This document shows positions 41,754 through 51,038 of a DNA stretch of 64,000 bases, in pieces. Source of the DNA: a bacterium. Lineage in GTDB: Bacteria; Bdellovibrionota_B; Oligoflexia; Silvanigrellales; Silvanigrellaceae. The stretch is from positions 1 through 64,000 of the forward strand of contig RGDM01000006.1 of assembly GCA_009918675.1 (NCBI GenBank), in the 5' to 3' direction. The position numbers and the translations under genes are program-made. The stretch's first letter is position 1; the number at the start of each line of letters is the position of its first letter. The notes under the pieces are model-generated. The model made no database searches. It saw only the letters and a program-made list of their open reading frames with translations, and was not told the DNA's origin.

Positions 41754-44507
41754 ATGATTTTGGGGTCGCATCTAGAACGCATGATCGAGGCTCAAGCTGC
41801 TCATCAGCAACCCAGCGGATCGGGAGCCGCCAGCCAAACCTCTGCCGCCAAAAACTTCCCCGCATTGCGCACGGCCCGGAATTATTACGAACCCCACCGC
41901 TACTGCCGGCAAATTCACCTCACTCTCGCAGGTCGATTTACTTTTGAAGAAGACCGCTTCGAGGCATACGCCTACTTGGTCGTGAAAGCCCTCTCTGAGG
42001 GAGCGCGAAGCGTGACTTTTGATGCTCGTGAAATGCAAGTTCATGAGGTCACGTTAGCTGGACTGTCGACGTTTGATGTCACTCACCCTTACACAATCGA
42101 GACATTAAAATTTGCTGCGACTCGATTTGATTACGATCACGCAACCCTGACGGTGCACTTGAGTGAACCGCTTCGACAAGGTCAGCTTGCGGTTGTTCGT
42201 GTTCATTACACAGCCAGCACACCAAACGCTGGCCTCTATTTCGTGCACAAGAAGAAGAGCACCGATGCATCCTACGATTGCATCTGGACGCAAGGGCAAG
42301 ACACCGATTCTCCTTACTGGTTTCCCTGCCAAGATGATCCGCGCATGAAGATGACCGTTTTGCAGCGGCTCAGTTTTCCTGCGGCATGGAAGGGGCTTGG
42401 CAATGGCCAATGCATCAGCGACACTGTTGATGCCAATTGGCGCACTCAAGAGTGGATTCTGAGGCACCCTCATGCGCCTTACCTTGTCGCTTTCGCCTGC
42501 GGTGATTTTCATGAACACAAAACCTCTTGGCGAGGTCGCGATGTCAGTGTTTTGGTTCCCCATAAGTTAGCTGAAATTGCAGCACCGCTCACGAATGATA
42601 CCGCAAAAATGATGGAGTTTTACTCCAACTATTGGGGATACGAATATCCCTGGAGCAAGTACGGTCAGGCTTTTGTTGCAGACTTTCTGTATGGAGGAAT
42701 GGAAAATACCACCGCCACATTCAACACCGACAACGTCATTGGTCCGCAGGAATTCCTTGTTGGGAGTGAATCCAGGAATTTTCTAGTGATGCATGAGCTG
42801 GCTCACCAGTGGTTCGGTGACACCGTGACCTGCGAAACTTGGTCCGAGGGCTGGCTCAACGAGGGCTTTGCCACCCACTCGGAAGTTCTTTGGGAAGAGC
42901 ACTGCAACGGCAAAGCAAGTGGAATATTTTATTTAATGGATAACTTTCAAGCGGGTTATTTGGAAGAATCACGCACCTATCAGCGGCCTATTGTGTTTAA
43001 TCAATTCGAGTTTGTTTCAGAAATTTTCGATGCCCACCTTTATGATAAAGGTGCGCTCGTTCTCAATCATCTGCGCGACACAATTGGTGAAGATGCTTTT
43101 CGCAGAGCTGTGGGGCATTATCTGACCAAGCATCAGTTTTCTCCAGTCAGCACCCAAGATCTCATCAGAGCAATTGAAGAGGCGACGGGTTTCAATGCTC
43201 GTAAGTTTTTCGATACTTTTGTCTTCCGTGCCGGACATGTTGAGTTGGAAGCGGAAGTTAAGAAGCTTGAGTCTCCTGCGCATGGGCTTGAAGTTTCTAT
43301 CAACCAAAAGCAAAAAAATGCTGACGACGGTGCCGTTGCAGAATTGCAAACGCGCGTCTTTATTCAATATGAGGATGGCACAAACGAAGAACGAACTCTT
43401 GTCCTCGCGAAAGCGGAGGAAAAGATTATTCTCGCAGCGAAAAGTGCGGTTGCTTTTGCAATTGTCGATCCCAATTGTGCGCTGGTTGGCTCAATCAAAC
43501 AGAAGATCTCGCAGGATTCTGCCAAGAAGATACTCACAACCAGCAAGTCTGTGGGGCCATTGAGTTACTTCAAGTATCTCGCGGCCAAGTCATTGATGGA
43601 CGGTTTTGTCTCGTCAGAAAGCAAAGAACTTATCTTGGGTTGGTTGAAGTCTGAGCAACTCTGGCGTGCACGTGCAAGTGCATACGGTATGCTGGTCGAT
43701 GCGAATCCGAGCTGTGCTGCGGAAATCCTGACTGCCAGTGTGGAAACACACCCGTTGGCGCGATCTGCATGGGTGACCGCAGTCAGCAAGTCGCATCTGG
43801 CAAACAAGCAGGACTGGCTTTTGCAGTGCAAGGATATCGCAGGACAGGCCAATGAGCCGCTGTTGGTTCGCGATGCAGCCCTGTCCGGAATTGTTGAGTT
43901 GTTGAGAAAAACTCCAGCTCTTCGAACCACCGAAGAGCGCAATGCGTTGTCGCTTTGGGCGTGGTCGCTTGTCCGAGGCAATACGCACCTAGGTTTAGTT
44001 GAAGCGGGAGCATTACGAGTCATTGCAGAGGTGATTCAAGCCAGCGACCTCCCATCATTGCAGGAGCTTGCTGACAATCACCTTCTTCCCTTCCGGGTCA
44101 GGGTTGCAGCTATGAAAGCTATAGGCACGCTGTCAAATCGTTACCCTGAAATGCGCGCCGAAACTCGCCCGCTATTGCAACAATATGCCGGACAGAATCA
44201 TCCGGTTCGGTTGATAGCAGCTTTGCCTGAGGCCTGGGTTGAGTCGCAGGATTCTGCATTGTCGGCTTCATTTGAAGGTTATATTCATCGCAAGAATTAC
44301 GGCTTGCTGTCGATGCTCATTCCACGCGCTCGTCGGTCGCAGGAACGCTTCCTTAAGAGATTATCGAACAGCGGGCTCAACGAAAAACTCAGTGAGTTAG
44401 GTGAACTTAAAGCGAAATACGATAAACTTGAGAAAGAAATCGAATCGCTTAAAGATTTGATTAAGAAGTCGAGCACTTCCTCTGCATCATCGGGGACACC
44501 GGCATAA
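41754..44507 (+). CDS. M1-family zinc aminopeptidase
   Basis: 917 residues without a signal peptide, so it is cytoplasmic. It trims amino-terminal residues from peptides. The exopeptidase motif YGGMENTT (about 314) stands where GAMEN is usual, and the zinc site is HELAHQWFGDT with Glu in NEGFATHSE (about 347-370), giving HExxH-x18-E. An N-terminal beta saddle precedes it. The C-terminal 300 residues are helical repeats ending in a coiled coil (residues about 875-900) and a Ser-rich tail, similar to the ERAP-type superhelix. GGAAGGAG precedes the ATG. A terminator follows 17 bases after the stop. Confidence 0.93.
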   Translation: MILGSHLERMIEAQAAHQQPSGSGAASQTSAAKNFPALRTARNYYEPHRYCRQIHLTLAGRFTFEEDRFEAYAYLVVKALSEGARSVTFDAREMQVHEVTLAGLSTFDVTHPYTIETLKFAATRFDYDHATLTVHLSEPLRQGQLAVVRVHYTASTPNAGLYFVHKKKSTDASYDCIWTQGQDTDSPYWFPCQDDPRMKMTVLQRLSFPAAWKGLGNGQCISDTVDANWRTQEWILRHPHAPYLVAFACGDFHEHKTSWRGRDVSVLVPHKLAEIAAPLTNDTAKMMEFYSNYWGYEYPWSKYGQAFVADFLYGGMENTTATFNTDNVIGPQEFLVGSESRNFLVMHELAHQWFGDTVTCETWSEGWLNEGFATHSEVLWEEHCNGKASGIFYLMDNFQAGYLEESRTYQRPIVFNQFEFVSEIFDAHLYDKGALVLNHLRDTIGEDAFRRAVGHYLTKHQFSPVSTQDLIRAIEEATGFNARKFFDTFVFRAGHVELEAEVKKLESPAHGLEVSINQKQKNADDGAVAELQTRVFIQYEDGTNEERTLVLAKAEEKIILAAKSAVAFAIVDPNCALVGSIKQKISQDSAKKILTTSKSVGPLSYFKYLAAKSLMDGFVSSESKELILGWLKSEQLWRARASAYGMLVDANPSCAAEILTASVETHPLARSAWVTAVSKSHLANKQDWLLQCKDIAGQANEPLLVRDAALSGIVELLRKTPALRTTEERNALSLWAWSLVRGNTHLGLVEAGALRVIAEVIQASDLPSLQELADNHLLPFRVRVAAMKAIGTLSNRYPEMRAETRPLLQQYAGQNHPVRLIAALPEAWVESQDSALSASFEGYIHRKNYGLLSMLIPRARRSQERFLKRLSNSGLNEKLSELGELKAKYDKLEKEIESLKDLIKKSSTSSASSGTPA

Positions 44508-44523
44508 TCTGCAGCTTCCATGA

Positions 44524-44577
44524 AGCCTTTCTGCATAACTTATTATCACCTGTTGTGCAGAAAGGCTGTTATTTTTT
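44524..44577 (+). terminator. Rho-independent terminator after the aminopeptidase
   Basis: AGCCTTTCTGCA (44524-44535) and TGCAGAAAGGCT (44556-44567) are perfect inverted repeats with a 20-base loop, followed by GTTATTTTTT. The large loop makes it slightly unusual. Confidence 0.7.
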
Positions 44578-44689
44578 GCCTACCTTTAAGACTTCATATT
44601 GTGAGAATTTCAAGAGGAGTTTGTTCTTCTCGCAGAAGAGCACAGAGGCAAGCTTGCCTTGAAAGTTATCGAAGCAAGGAAGTCGCATT

Positions 44690-45934
44690 ATGATTAAAAG
44701 AGCGGTTGAATCTCTTGCCCGTGAACTCGAAACCGAGAGGCTTGGTAATATTCGCAGGCTTGCAGCATTGCGCTGTGCAACTGTCCTGTCGTTTTTTGCA
44801 CTACACATTGTTCTTGGTTGGGTTTTTGCCCTAGAGACATTTCGAGGAAAAGAGCTCCTGTTGGGAAGTTATGCAGCTGTGAGTTGGCTTTTGTTGATTG
44901 CGGCGAATCAAAATAAATCAATGCGCAACGCGAGTACATTTGCCATCCCGCTCATCGATCTGCCCTTTACGTTTTTGATACTTGAACACTGGGCAACTGG
45001 AAAGGGCCTACAGGGGCAGATTGCAACTGGCCTTCTTGGCCTATCTTTTATGCTGTTTTTTATAAATTTGTCTGGTTTTTACTTCAGTGCGTTGCAGTCT
45101 TTCGCCACCGCAATCATGTCTCTGGTACTCACCTTAGTCCTACATTCCGATACGAGTGTACCGCGTGATTCGCGTTACATCGCCGTTGTATTGTTGATCT
45201 TCGCAGTGATTGCGACACACATTAAATCGAGTCGATTGCATGTGCTTGTGAAGAGATCATTTGACGAACACATGCAACTTGAAAAGCTGTCGCGCTATTT
45301 TTCCCCCTCTGTTGCACAGGTTCTGCAATCAAGTCAGGAGATGGCTGAAACGGGAAAAGAAATGGATGTGAGTGTACTTTTTGCAGACATCCGCGACTTC
45401 ACAAAAATCAGTTCGACTTTATCTGGTCAGGAGGTTGTTAAGCTTCTCAATGAAGTTCATGAGCAATTGGTGCAATGTATTTTTGAATCCGGTGGAACAC
45501 TCGATAAATACATTGGCGACGGTGTGATGGCGTATTTTGGTGCGCCAATGAAAAATACGCGACACGCGGAAATGGCCGTAGAGTGTGCGCTAAAGGTTCG
45601 TCGGGCAATTGCACAACTCAACTTAGTTCGTGAACAGCGTGGCGAAGAACCTTTGAGAATTGGAATAGGTATCCACTCTGGGCTTGCTGTTGTTGGCGAT
45701 GTCGGAGCCAAGTTTCGTCGTGAATACACGGTCGTGGGCGATACGGTTAACACCGCCTCACGAATCGAGTCTCTCACTAAAAAGCATCACGTCGACATTC
45801 TTGTCAGCGAAGATGTTCGTACTCGTCTCGAAAAAGATCTCGGACTTGTTTTTCTTGCTGATGATCTTCTACGAGGAAAAAACACCACTATTAAGACGTA
45901 CGCTGTGACAGGCCTGGCTGGGGCTATTGCTTAA
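44690..45934 (+). CDS. Membrane class III adenylate cyclase
   Basis: 414 residues. Five to six transmembrane helices lie between residues 25 and 185, then a short signalling helix, then a cyclase domain from about 225. The metal-binding Asp residues are in SVLFADIRDFTKISS (about 228-242) and IGDGVMAYFG; the Lys of LDKYIGD and the Thr of YTVVGDTVNTASR favour ATP over GTP. It makes cAMP in response to a membrane signal that cannot be read from sequence. AGGAAG precedes the ATG. Its end overlaps the convergent GH31 gene by 11 bases. Confidence 0.92.
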   Translation: MIKRAVESLARELETERLGNIRRLAALRCATVLSFFALHIVLGWVFALETFRGKELLLGSYAAVSWLLLIAANQNKSMRNASTFAIPLIDLPFTFLILEHWATGKGLQGQIATGLLGLSFMLFFINLSGFYFSALQSFATAIMSLVLTLVLHSDTSVPRDSRYIAVVLLIFAVIATHIKSSRLHVLVKRSFDEHMQLEKLSRYFSPSVAQVLQSSQEMAETGKEMDVSVLFADIRDFTKISSTLSGQEVVKLLNEVHEQLVQCIFESGGTLDKYIGDGVMAYFGAPMKNTRHAEMAVECALKVRRAIAQLNLVREQRGEEPLRIGIGIHSGLAVVGDVGAKFRREYTVVGDTVNTASRIESLTKKHHVDILVSEDVRTRLEKDLGLVFLADDLLRGKNTTIKTYAVTGLAGAIA

Positions 45935-48011
45935 ACAGACTCAGCCATCGCGAATTTGTCTCTACAAAAACCGGACAATCAGACCAGCGCTCGATTTGAA
46001 TCACTTGTCGCCCTGTATAAGTTTTCTGGTTGGCTAAACAGAGCCAGTCTCCCTCCGGGAGGTAAACACGTCTGCCTCCGGTGGACGAGAGATAAGGAGC
46101 CACGAGGACCTCCTTGCTTCCAGCAAAAAACTGGTCTTCAACTGTCCAAGCGATCATGTCGCTTGCATGATGCAGCCACAGGGGTTGAATGAAACTTTGC
46201 TGTGAGCTCACACAAGCCCGACCACAAGCAACGAAATAGCGTCGCAAGTGATTGCGGAAATGGACGTCTTTTCTCACCTGATCGAGCGCGTCTTTGCCAA
46301 ATTCCCAGGGTTCTCGCGGCGACGTTCCGTGCATGCGTGCATGGCTTCCCCACAGGCCCACTTGCGTCCAGCGAACGAAAAGCTCAGCATCGGGCAATGG
46401 GCCATAAAAGCCGCCAATGTCGTGCGACCAAAACACCGCTCCGCCTGCAGCTTGCGACAACCCACCGCGCAGCGAAGCGCGCAGTGCATTCCACGACGTC
46501 TGACTATCGCCAGCCCATTTCACCGGGGTTTTTCCCATTTTTGTGTATCCGGAGCGGGCCCAGAGAATTCCTTCATCGCCGCACTCTTCGCGAACAACTT
46601 CCATCACACACAAATTATAGAGGTCGGAATAAACATTGCGGAGGTCTTTTCCAGTTGAGCCATCGCAAAAGCGGGCATCGTGCGGAATCTCTTCTCCGAA
46701 ATCAGTTTTGAAGCAAGTCACACCTGCGCGCAAATAAGGGCGATGAAGATCTTGCCACCATTTGCAAGCTTTGGCGTTGGTGAAATCAACCAGGCCGGCG
46801 ATGGGAGGTTGGGGAAAGCCTTCGAGGCCCGTGGGCACCCATTGGTATGGATAAACATCGCCTTTGTCTGTGAGCGCAAAGTAACCATTCTGAACGCCTT
46901 CGGCATAGACAGTTTCTGTGGCTGAAGAAACGTACGGATTTTCCCAAAGACAGACGTGAAAACCTTGCTCTCGAAGCCATGGAATAAAGGTTTGGTAAGG
47001 GCTCCAGCGCGCGGTGTCCCAAACAAAGTCAGTGCGGGTTTGCGCGCGCATCCAAGCACGCGCATCAAGGTTGATAACCGATGCACCAAGATTGTTTTTT
47101 CGATTGCCTTCAACAACAGCACGCACTTCGCCTTCATCTTTGTAAAAACAGCGTGAAAGCCAGAGGCCATAGCTCCAGTCGGGCACACCTGTCACTCCAC
47201 CCATCAACGCACGCCATTGTTCGATCGCAACCTGTGGTTGCGCCGAGTTGGCAAGGTAAAGGCCAAGCACCGGGCCATCGCTTGAAAAAGTTGTGATGTC
47301 ATGTCGGCGAGAACCAAAATCAATCCGCCCTGGTTCACACTGCAGCATTGCAAAAGAGAGTCCGCTGTTCGTCAAAAAGAAGGGTGTGCTTTGATAACGC
47401 AGATGCCCATTGACGCCAAGAGCGTCTGAATTCATCACATCAAAAATTCGTCCACGAAGATTCATCCCACCAAACTGCTCGCCCCCGCCAACAATCTGTT
47501 GGCATTCACCCATATCGAGCGACAAACCGAAGCCATCTGCATGCTTGAAAATTGCAAAACTCATTGGCACATCGCCAACAAAAAGATCAAGACCCACAGA
47601 ATTCCACGTGGGTTCGCCGCGTGTATTTCGCATTTGCATGGCTGCGTTGTTGGCTTTGATCTCCAACTGCCCTGCGGCTGAGCTCAGAATCCAGGAATTT
47701 TTTCCAGAGGAAATCTCAATGTGATGCGAAGCTGTGCTGCTGAGAAGATCATGAGTTCTTGGTGTATCGCCCATCCAAATAACCCAAGCAGCAGGCGTAC
47801 AGTCGAGTGCACCAATGCGCAAGGCAGAGGAGCTGCCATCTTTAAATTTCAAGTTGAATAGAGCAAAGCCAAATTTATCTTTCGTGCCTATAAATTCACA
47901 CGCCTCAACCGGAATATGACGAACGGCTCCGCGTGCCCTTGCTGTGAGTGATGGCCATTCGGGAGTTAAAGCGAAATTGATATCATTGGCAACTTCATTT
48001 GAAATTCGCAT
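45924..48011 (-). CDS. GH31 glycosidase (alpha-xylosidase/alpha-glucosidase type)
   Basis: 695 residues without a signal peptide. The retaining GH31 pair is present: nucleophile Asp in CFKTDFGEEIP (about 436) and acid Asp in VKWAGDSQTSW (about 500); SLRGGLS and FWSHDIGGF also follow the family. The layout is closest to YicI-type alpha-xylosidase. Compared with E. coli sulfoquinovosidase YihQ from memory, the Arg-x-x-Trp sulfonate clamp before the barrel nucleophile is not seen; the region reads NLDARAWMRAQTRTDFVWD. It is the last gene of a six-gene unit with a sugar importer and an SsuD-like monooxygenase, one base after the permease stop. Confidence 0.9.
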   Translation of the reverse strand: MRISNEVANDINFALTPEWPSLTARARGAVRHIPVEACEFIGTKDKFGFALFNLKFKDGSSSALRIGALDCTPAAWVIWMGDTPRTHDLLSSTASHHIEISSGKNSWILSSAAGQLEIKANNAAMQMRNTRGEPTWNSVGLDLFVGDVPMSFAIFKHADGFGLSLDMGECQQIVGGGEQFGGMNLRGRIFDVMNSDALGVNGHLRYQSTPFFLTNSGLSFAMLQCEPGRIDFGSRRHDITTFSSDGPVLGLYLANSAQPQVAIEQWRALMGGVTGVPDWSYGLWLSRCFYKDEGEVRAVVEGNRKNNLGASVINLDARAWMRAQTRTDFVWDTARWSPYQTFIPWLREQGFHVCLWENPYVSSATETVYAEGVQNGYFALTDKGDVYPYQWVPTGLEGFPQPPIAGLVDFTNAKACKWWQDLHRPYLRAGVTCFKTDFGEEIPHDARFCDGSTGKDLRNVYSDLYNLCVMEVVREECGDEGILWARSGYTKMGKTPVKWAGDSQTSWNALRASLRGGLSQAAGGAVFWSHDIGGFYGPLPDAELFVRWTQVGLWGSHARMHGTSPREPWEFGKDALDQVRKDVHFRNHLRRYFVACGRACVSSQQSFIQPLWLHHASDMIAWTVEDQFFAGSKEVLVAPYLSSTGGRRVYLPEGDWLCLANQKTYTGRQVIQIERWSDCPVFVETNSRWLSLFKQ

Positions 48012-48012
48012 T

Positions 48013-48846
48013 TCAGTCTCCCTTCACACCACCTTGTGTTGGTGATGCAATCATGTGTTGGTGTAATTTAAAAGACAAAGCAAAAACAGGCAGCAGCAAA
48101 ACGCAGGCTCCTGCGCACAGCGGCCCCCATTCGGTTCCGAATCCGGTGACGTATCCATTCAGCGTGAGGGGCGCAGTTTTGACTTTAGAGCCGGCTAAAA
48201 TAAGTGAAAACAAGAAGTCATTCCAGCTCATCAAAAAACAAAAGAGTGCCGCAACAACCAAGCCTGGTTTACTGACAGGCAGAATAATGTGAAGAAATGT
48301 TTGGTAACGAGAAGCTCCGTCAAGTTCAGAAGCTTCTTCAAGAGCGCGTGGAACCGCATCCATAAATGGCATAAGAATCCATGTGGCTAATGGAAAATTG
48401 AGTGCCGTATGCGCCAATGCAAGGCCCAAAAGGGTGTCATGAAGAGAGAGTTGTTGCAGAACCAGAAACAGCGGCAGCGCCAATGCAACTGGTGGCAACA
48501 AGCGCGAGACGAGCAGAGTTGTCAGCAGATGCTTGCGCATTTTGCTCTGCCAACGGGTGAGCGCGTAAGCCATCAGTGCACCGCACGCAATGGACATGAG
48601 CATGGAGCTTGTCGCAATTGTGAGTGAGTTAAAGAGATCGGGTGCAAGACTCTGCTCAACAAAAAGCCTGTGGAAATTTGTAAGTGTCCATCCGTCGAAA
48701 GAAAAGGCACCCGACTCGAGCAAGCTCCGGGGTGTTTTGAACGCGGTCTGCAGGATGATTGCAACGGGTGCCACCTGCAGAAACAAAAGCAAAGCAATAA
48801 ATATTTTTGCAACAAGCGGGAGCGACAATGGCTTTGCTGTTGTCAT
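48013..48846 (-). CDS. Sugar ABC transporter permease (MalG-type)
   Basis: 277 residues from the ATG at 48846, preceded by GGGAGC and two bases after the stop of the other permease; the longer open frame to 49275 runs inside that gene and is rejected. Six transmembrane helices are visible, and the EAA loop reads LEEASELDGASRYQTFLHII (about 175-194). The C-terminal SPTQGGVKG tail is that of MalG-like proteins. It works with the permease at 48849-49745 and the binding protein at 49746-51038. No ATPase is in the unit. Confidence 0.92.
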   Translation of the reverse strand: MTTAKPLSLPLVAKIFIALLLFLQVAPVAIILQTAFKTPRSLLESGAFSFDGWTLTNFHRLFVEQSLAPDLFNSLTIATSSMLMSIACGALMAYALTRWQSKMRKHLLTTLLVSRLLPPVALALPLFLVLQQLSLHDTLLGLALAHTALNFPLATWILMPFMDAVPRALEEASELDGASRYQTFLHIILPVSKPGLVVAALFCFLMSWNDFLFSLILAGSKVKTAPLTLNGYVTGFGTEWGPLCAGACVLLLPVFALSFKLHQHMIASPTQGGVKGD

Positions 48847-48848
48847 GG

Positions 48849-49745
48849 CTATTTGCTCCCCAAGGCAGCCGCGCGGTTTTGCATGCGAGTGATGCCCCAC
48901 GCCAAACTCATTCCAAGCGCTAAAAGGAGAATGGATGCGGCAGATGCAGGCCCGACCTGGAAGAAGTGAAAAGCTTGTTTGACCACGAAAAGAGATAAGA
49001 GCGTGGTTGAATCTCCAGGGCCGCCTCCTGTCATGACATAAACTTCCGTGAAGACCTTGAGCGACTCCATCACCTTGAGACCAATTGCAATCGCAAGCGT
49101 TGGTCGAAGCGCAGGAAGAATAACGTGGGTGATCAAAATTCGCGTGTTTGCACCGTCCATGCGTGCAGCTTCTTGAGAAGACTTGGGCAACGCCTTGAGA
49201 CCCGCGTAGACGATTAAAAATAAGAATGGCCACATGCGCCAAATGTCTTGCAGGACAACGGCCCAGAAGGCCCATACGGCATCGGATAAAGGAGCCAAAG
49301 GTTCCCAGCCAAGTGCTTCAAAGAGAAATGAAAGTGGACCATCATTTGGATCGTAGATGTAGCGAAATGTTAGCCCCGAGACCACCGGCAATACAAACAT
49401 AGGCAAAATCAAAAGCACTTCAACGATGCGCGGGAGGGTTTTTTGAAAATACAGAAAGAGCGCCACGCTGACTGCAATCAGTATTTCCAAAATTGTTGTA
49501 GAAACGGTGAACAGAGCTGCAAGAGCCAAAGAATTCCAAAAGGCGACTTGGCTGACAAGTGTTTTAAAATGACTGAGCCCTGCGAAGATGCGGCTTGAAT
49601 CTAACGTGTTGTCGTGTTGGTTTGAAGAGATAGTTAACGCGCTGATTCCGCTTTGCACAATGGGCCAGGCAATCAAGAGCGTGAGCAACACACATCCGGG
49701 AATGACGAAAGCAATGATTGAGCGCTGTGAACGGAGTGTGTTCAT
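48849..49745 (-). CDS. Sugar ABC transporter permease (MalF/UgpA-type)
   Basis: 298 residues with six transmembrane helices, the first being IIAFVIPGCVLLTLLIAWPI. The EAA loop is SQEAARMDGANTRILITHVI (about 190-210), followed by ALRPTLAIAIGL. It lacks the extra N-terminal helices and long periplasmic loop of the MalF-like protein at 29429, so the two importers are distinct in build. Its ATG directly follows the stop of the binding-protein gene, and two bases separate it from the second permease. The substrate is inferred to be a sugar or sulfosugar from the operon content. Confidence 0.92.
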   Translation of the reverse strand: MNTLRSQRSIIAFVIPGCVLLTLLIAWPIVQSGISALTISSNQHDNTLDSSRIFAGLSHFKTLVSQVAFWNSLALAALFTVSTTILEILIAVSVALFLYFQKTLPRIVEVLLILPMFVLPVVSGLTFRYIYDPNDGPLSFLFEALGWEPLAPLSDAVWAFWAVVLQDIWRMWPFLFLIVYAGLKALPKSSQEAARMDGANTRILITHVILPALRPTLAIAIGLKVMESLKVFTEVYVMTGGGPGDSTTLLSLFVVKQAFHFFQVGPASAASILLLALGMSLAWGITRMQNRAAALGSK

Positions 49746-51038
49746 TCAGTGCGCCTCCTTGCGCAACGAATTCCCAAGCGCAATGTCATTCATGCGTCCA
49801 ACCGCAATGATCAGGGTTTCACTGGTTTGTTGTTGCGTTGCTTGACCAGCAATCCAGCGCGTAAATGCTTTGCTCAGGTCGTCTGAGGTTGCGCGATATT
49901 GATTGTGTCTTGGTCGTAAAAAGGCTCTCTGAAAATTTAAATGCGTGGTTGTCAGCCATGGAAAGCGTGTCGACAAATCCTGACGTGCAAGCAGATCTGC
50001 ACGCGCAGTGCTAAGGCCTTTGCTGAGCAATCGTTCATTCACCTCGCGCGATGTCCACCAACGAATAAATTCAGCAGCGGCGCCGATTTCGGGAGATGCT
50101 TTGCTCACTCCCGCAATCCACGAGCCAGCGACGCTGGTAGCTTGTTGACCCGGAGTCTCAGCGTAACCCGTGCGCCCAACAACCAAAGACTTGTGTTCAT
50201 CTTCGAGGTCGAAGAAGAAGCTATTCCAGGTCATCATCTGTGCAACTTTGCCTTTGGCATAAGCAGACATGCGTTCACTGTGATGCCACGAGCGCGCCGA
50301 TTTTGGTGCGGTCTTTAGCAATTCGCCATAATGACTCAGCGCTTTATCTATCAAAGTCGGAGAGGCGATTTCGCTACCAGGTGTGTATCCAAATCCAGCG
50401 AGAAGCCATAAAAGCTCAACGGTGGTGCCTTCCGACATTTTGGTAAAAGGCGCAAACCCGTAGAGTTTTGGTGGGCGATGAAAAAATTGCGCAAGCTCAA
50501 GCAATTCATTCATCGATTGTGCAGGCCGGAGAGGGCGAGCAAAGCGTTTTTGAAAAGCGATTTTTTCAGCCTCTGATTCAAAGAGATCTTTACGATAAAT
50601 ATATTGATAGACGTTGCCATTGACGGGCAATCCGACAATCCCGCCGTCAACTTTTGCAGCTTCAATGGCCTTTGGCTCGAAGCCCGTGAGGTCCAAATTA
50701 ACGTTGGTTTTTGGCCATTTCTCAACCGGCAACAATGCAGAATAAAACTGTGGGATAAATGGTTCGTCAATGGCGTAGACATCGTAAGTACCGCCCGCGG
50801 CCAAATCGGTCATCATTTTTGTTGCAACTGTTGATGCCGGAATATCATCGAATTGCACTTTTATTTTAAATGCGTCTTCGAATTCCGGTAACGCCTGCCG
50901 CAGGGCCGCAGATTGCCGATCGCGAAAGGTCAGAACCCGCAATGTTCGCTCGTGCGACCTGGTACAAGCGGCGGTGAAAAGAGCGACTGTTACAGCGCAC
51001 GCACGGGTGAATATAACAAATTTTTTCTCACGGAACAT
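49746..51038 (-). CDS. Sugar ABC transporter substrate-binding lipoprotein
   Basis: 430 residues from the ATG at 51038. A TTG at 51047 has a better-spaced AAAGG, so the start is uncertain by three codons. The signal ends VALFTAAC, a lipobox, so it is anchored in the envelope by lipid, unlike the other binding protein in this window. The fold of family 1 binding proteins is visible: LRVLTFRDRQ, ASTVATKMMTDLAAGGTYDV (helix and hinge), AYAKGKVAQMMTWNS and a helical C-terminal lobe with EFIRWWTS. The ligand is unknown. In the comparable sulfoquinovose locus the equivalent protein binds sulfoquinovosyl glycerol; whether this one does cannot be told. It overlaps the aldo/keto reductase gene by 11 to 20 bases. 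Confidence 0.9.
   Translation of the reverse strand: MFREKKFVIFTRACAVTVALFTAACTRSHERTLRVLTFRDRQSAALRQALPEFEDAFKIKVQFDDIPASTVATKMMTDLAAGGTYDVYAIDEPFIPQFYSALLPVEKWPKTNVNLDLTGFEPKAIEAAKVDGGIVGLPVNGNVYQYIYRKDLFESEAEKIAFQKRFARPLRPAQSMNELLELAQFFHRPPKLYGFAPFTKMSEGTTVELLWLLAGFGYTPGSEIASPTLIDKALSHYGELLKTAPKSARSWHHSERMSAYAKGKVAQMMTWNSFFFDLEDEHKSLVVGRTGYAETPGQQATSVAGSWIAGVSKASPEIGAAAEFIRWWTSREVNERLLSKGLSTARADLLARQDLSTRFPWLTTTHLNFQRAFLRPRHNQYRATSDDLSKAFTRWIAGQATQQQTSETLIIAVGRMNDIALGNSLRKEAH

Noticed and set aside
45924..48011. Naming the GH31 enzyme a sulfoquinovosidase
   Set aside because: The Arg-x-x-Trp sulfonate contacts expected from YihQ are not seen and the barrel motifs resemble YicI, so only the family is claimed.
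48847..49275. Long N-terminal extension of the MalG-type permease
   Set aside because: It would lie wholly within the other permease gene in a different frame and is Cys/His-rich; the ATG at 48846 has a ribosome site and starts at the first helix.
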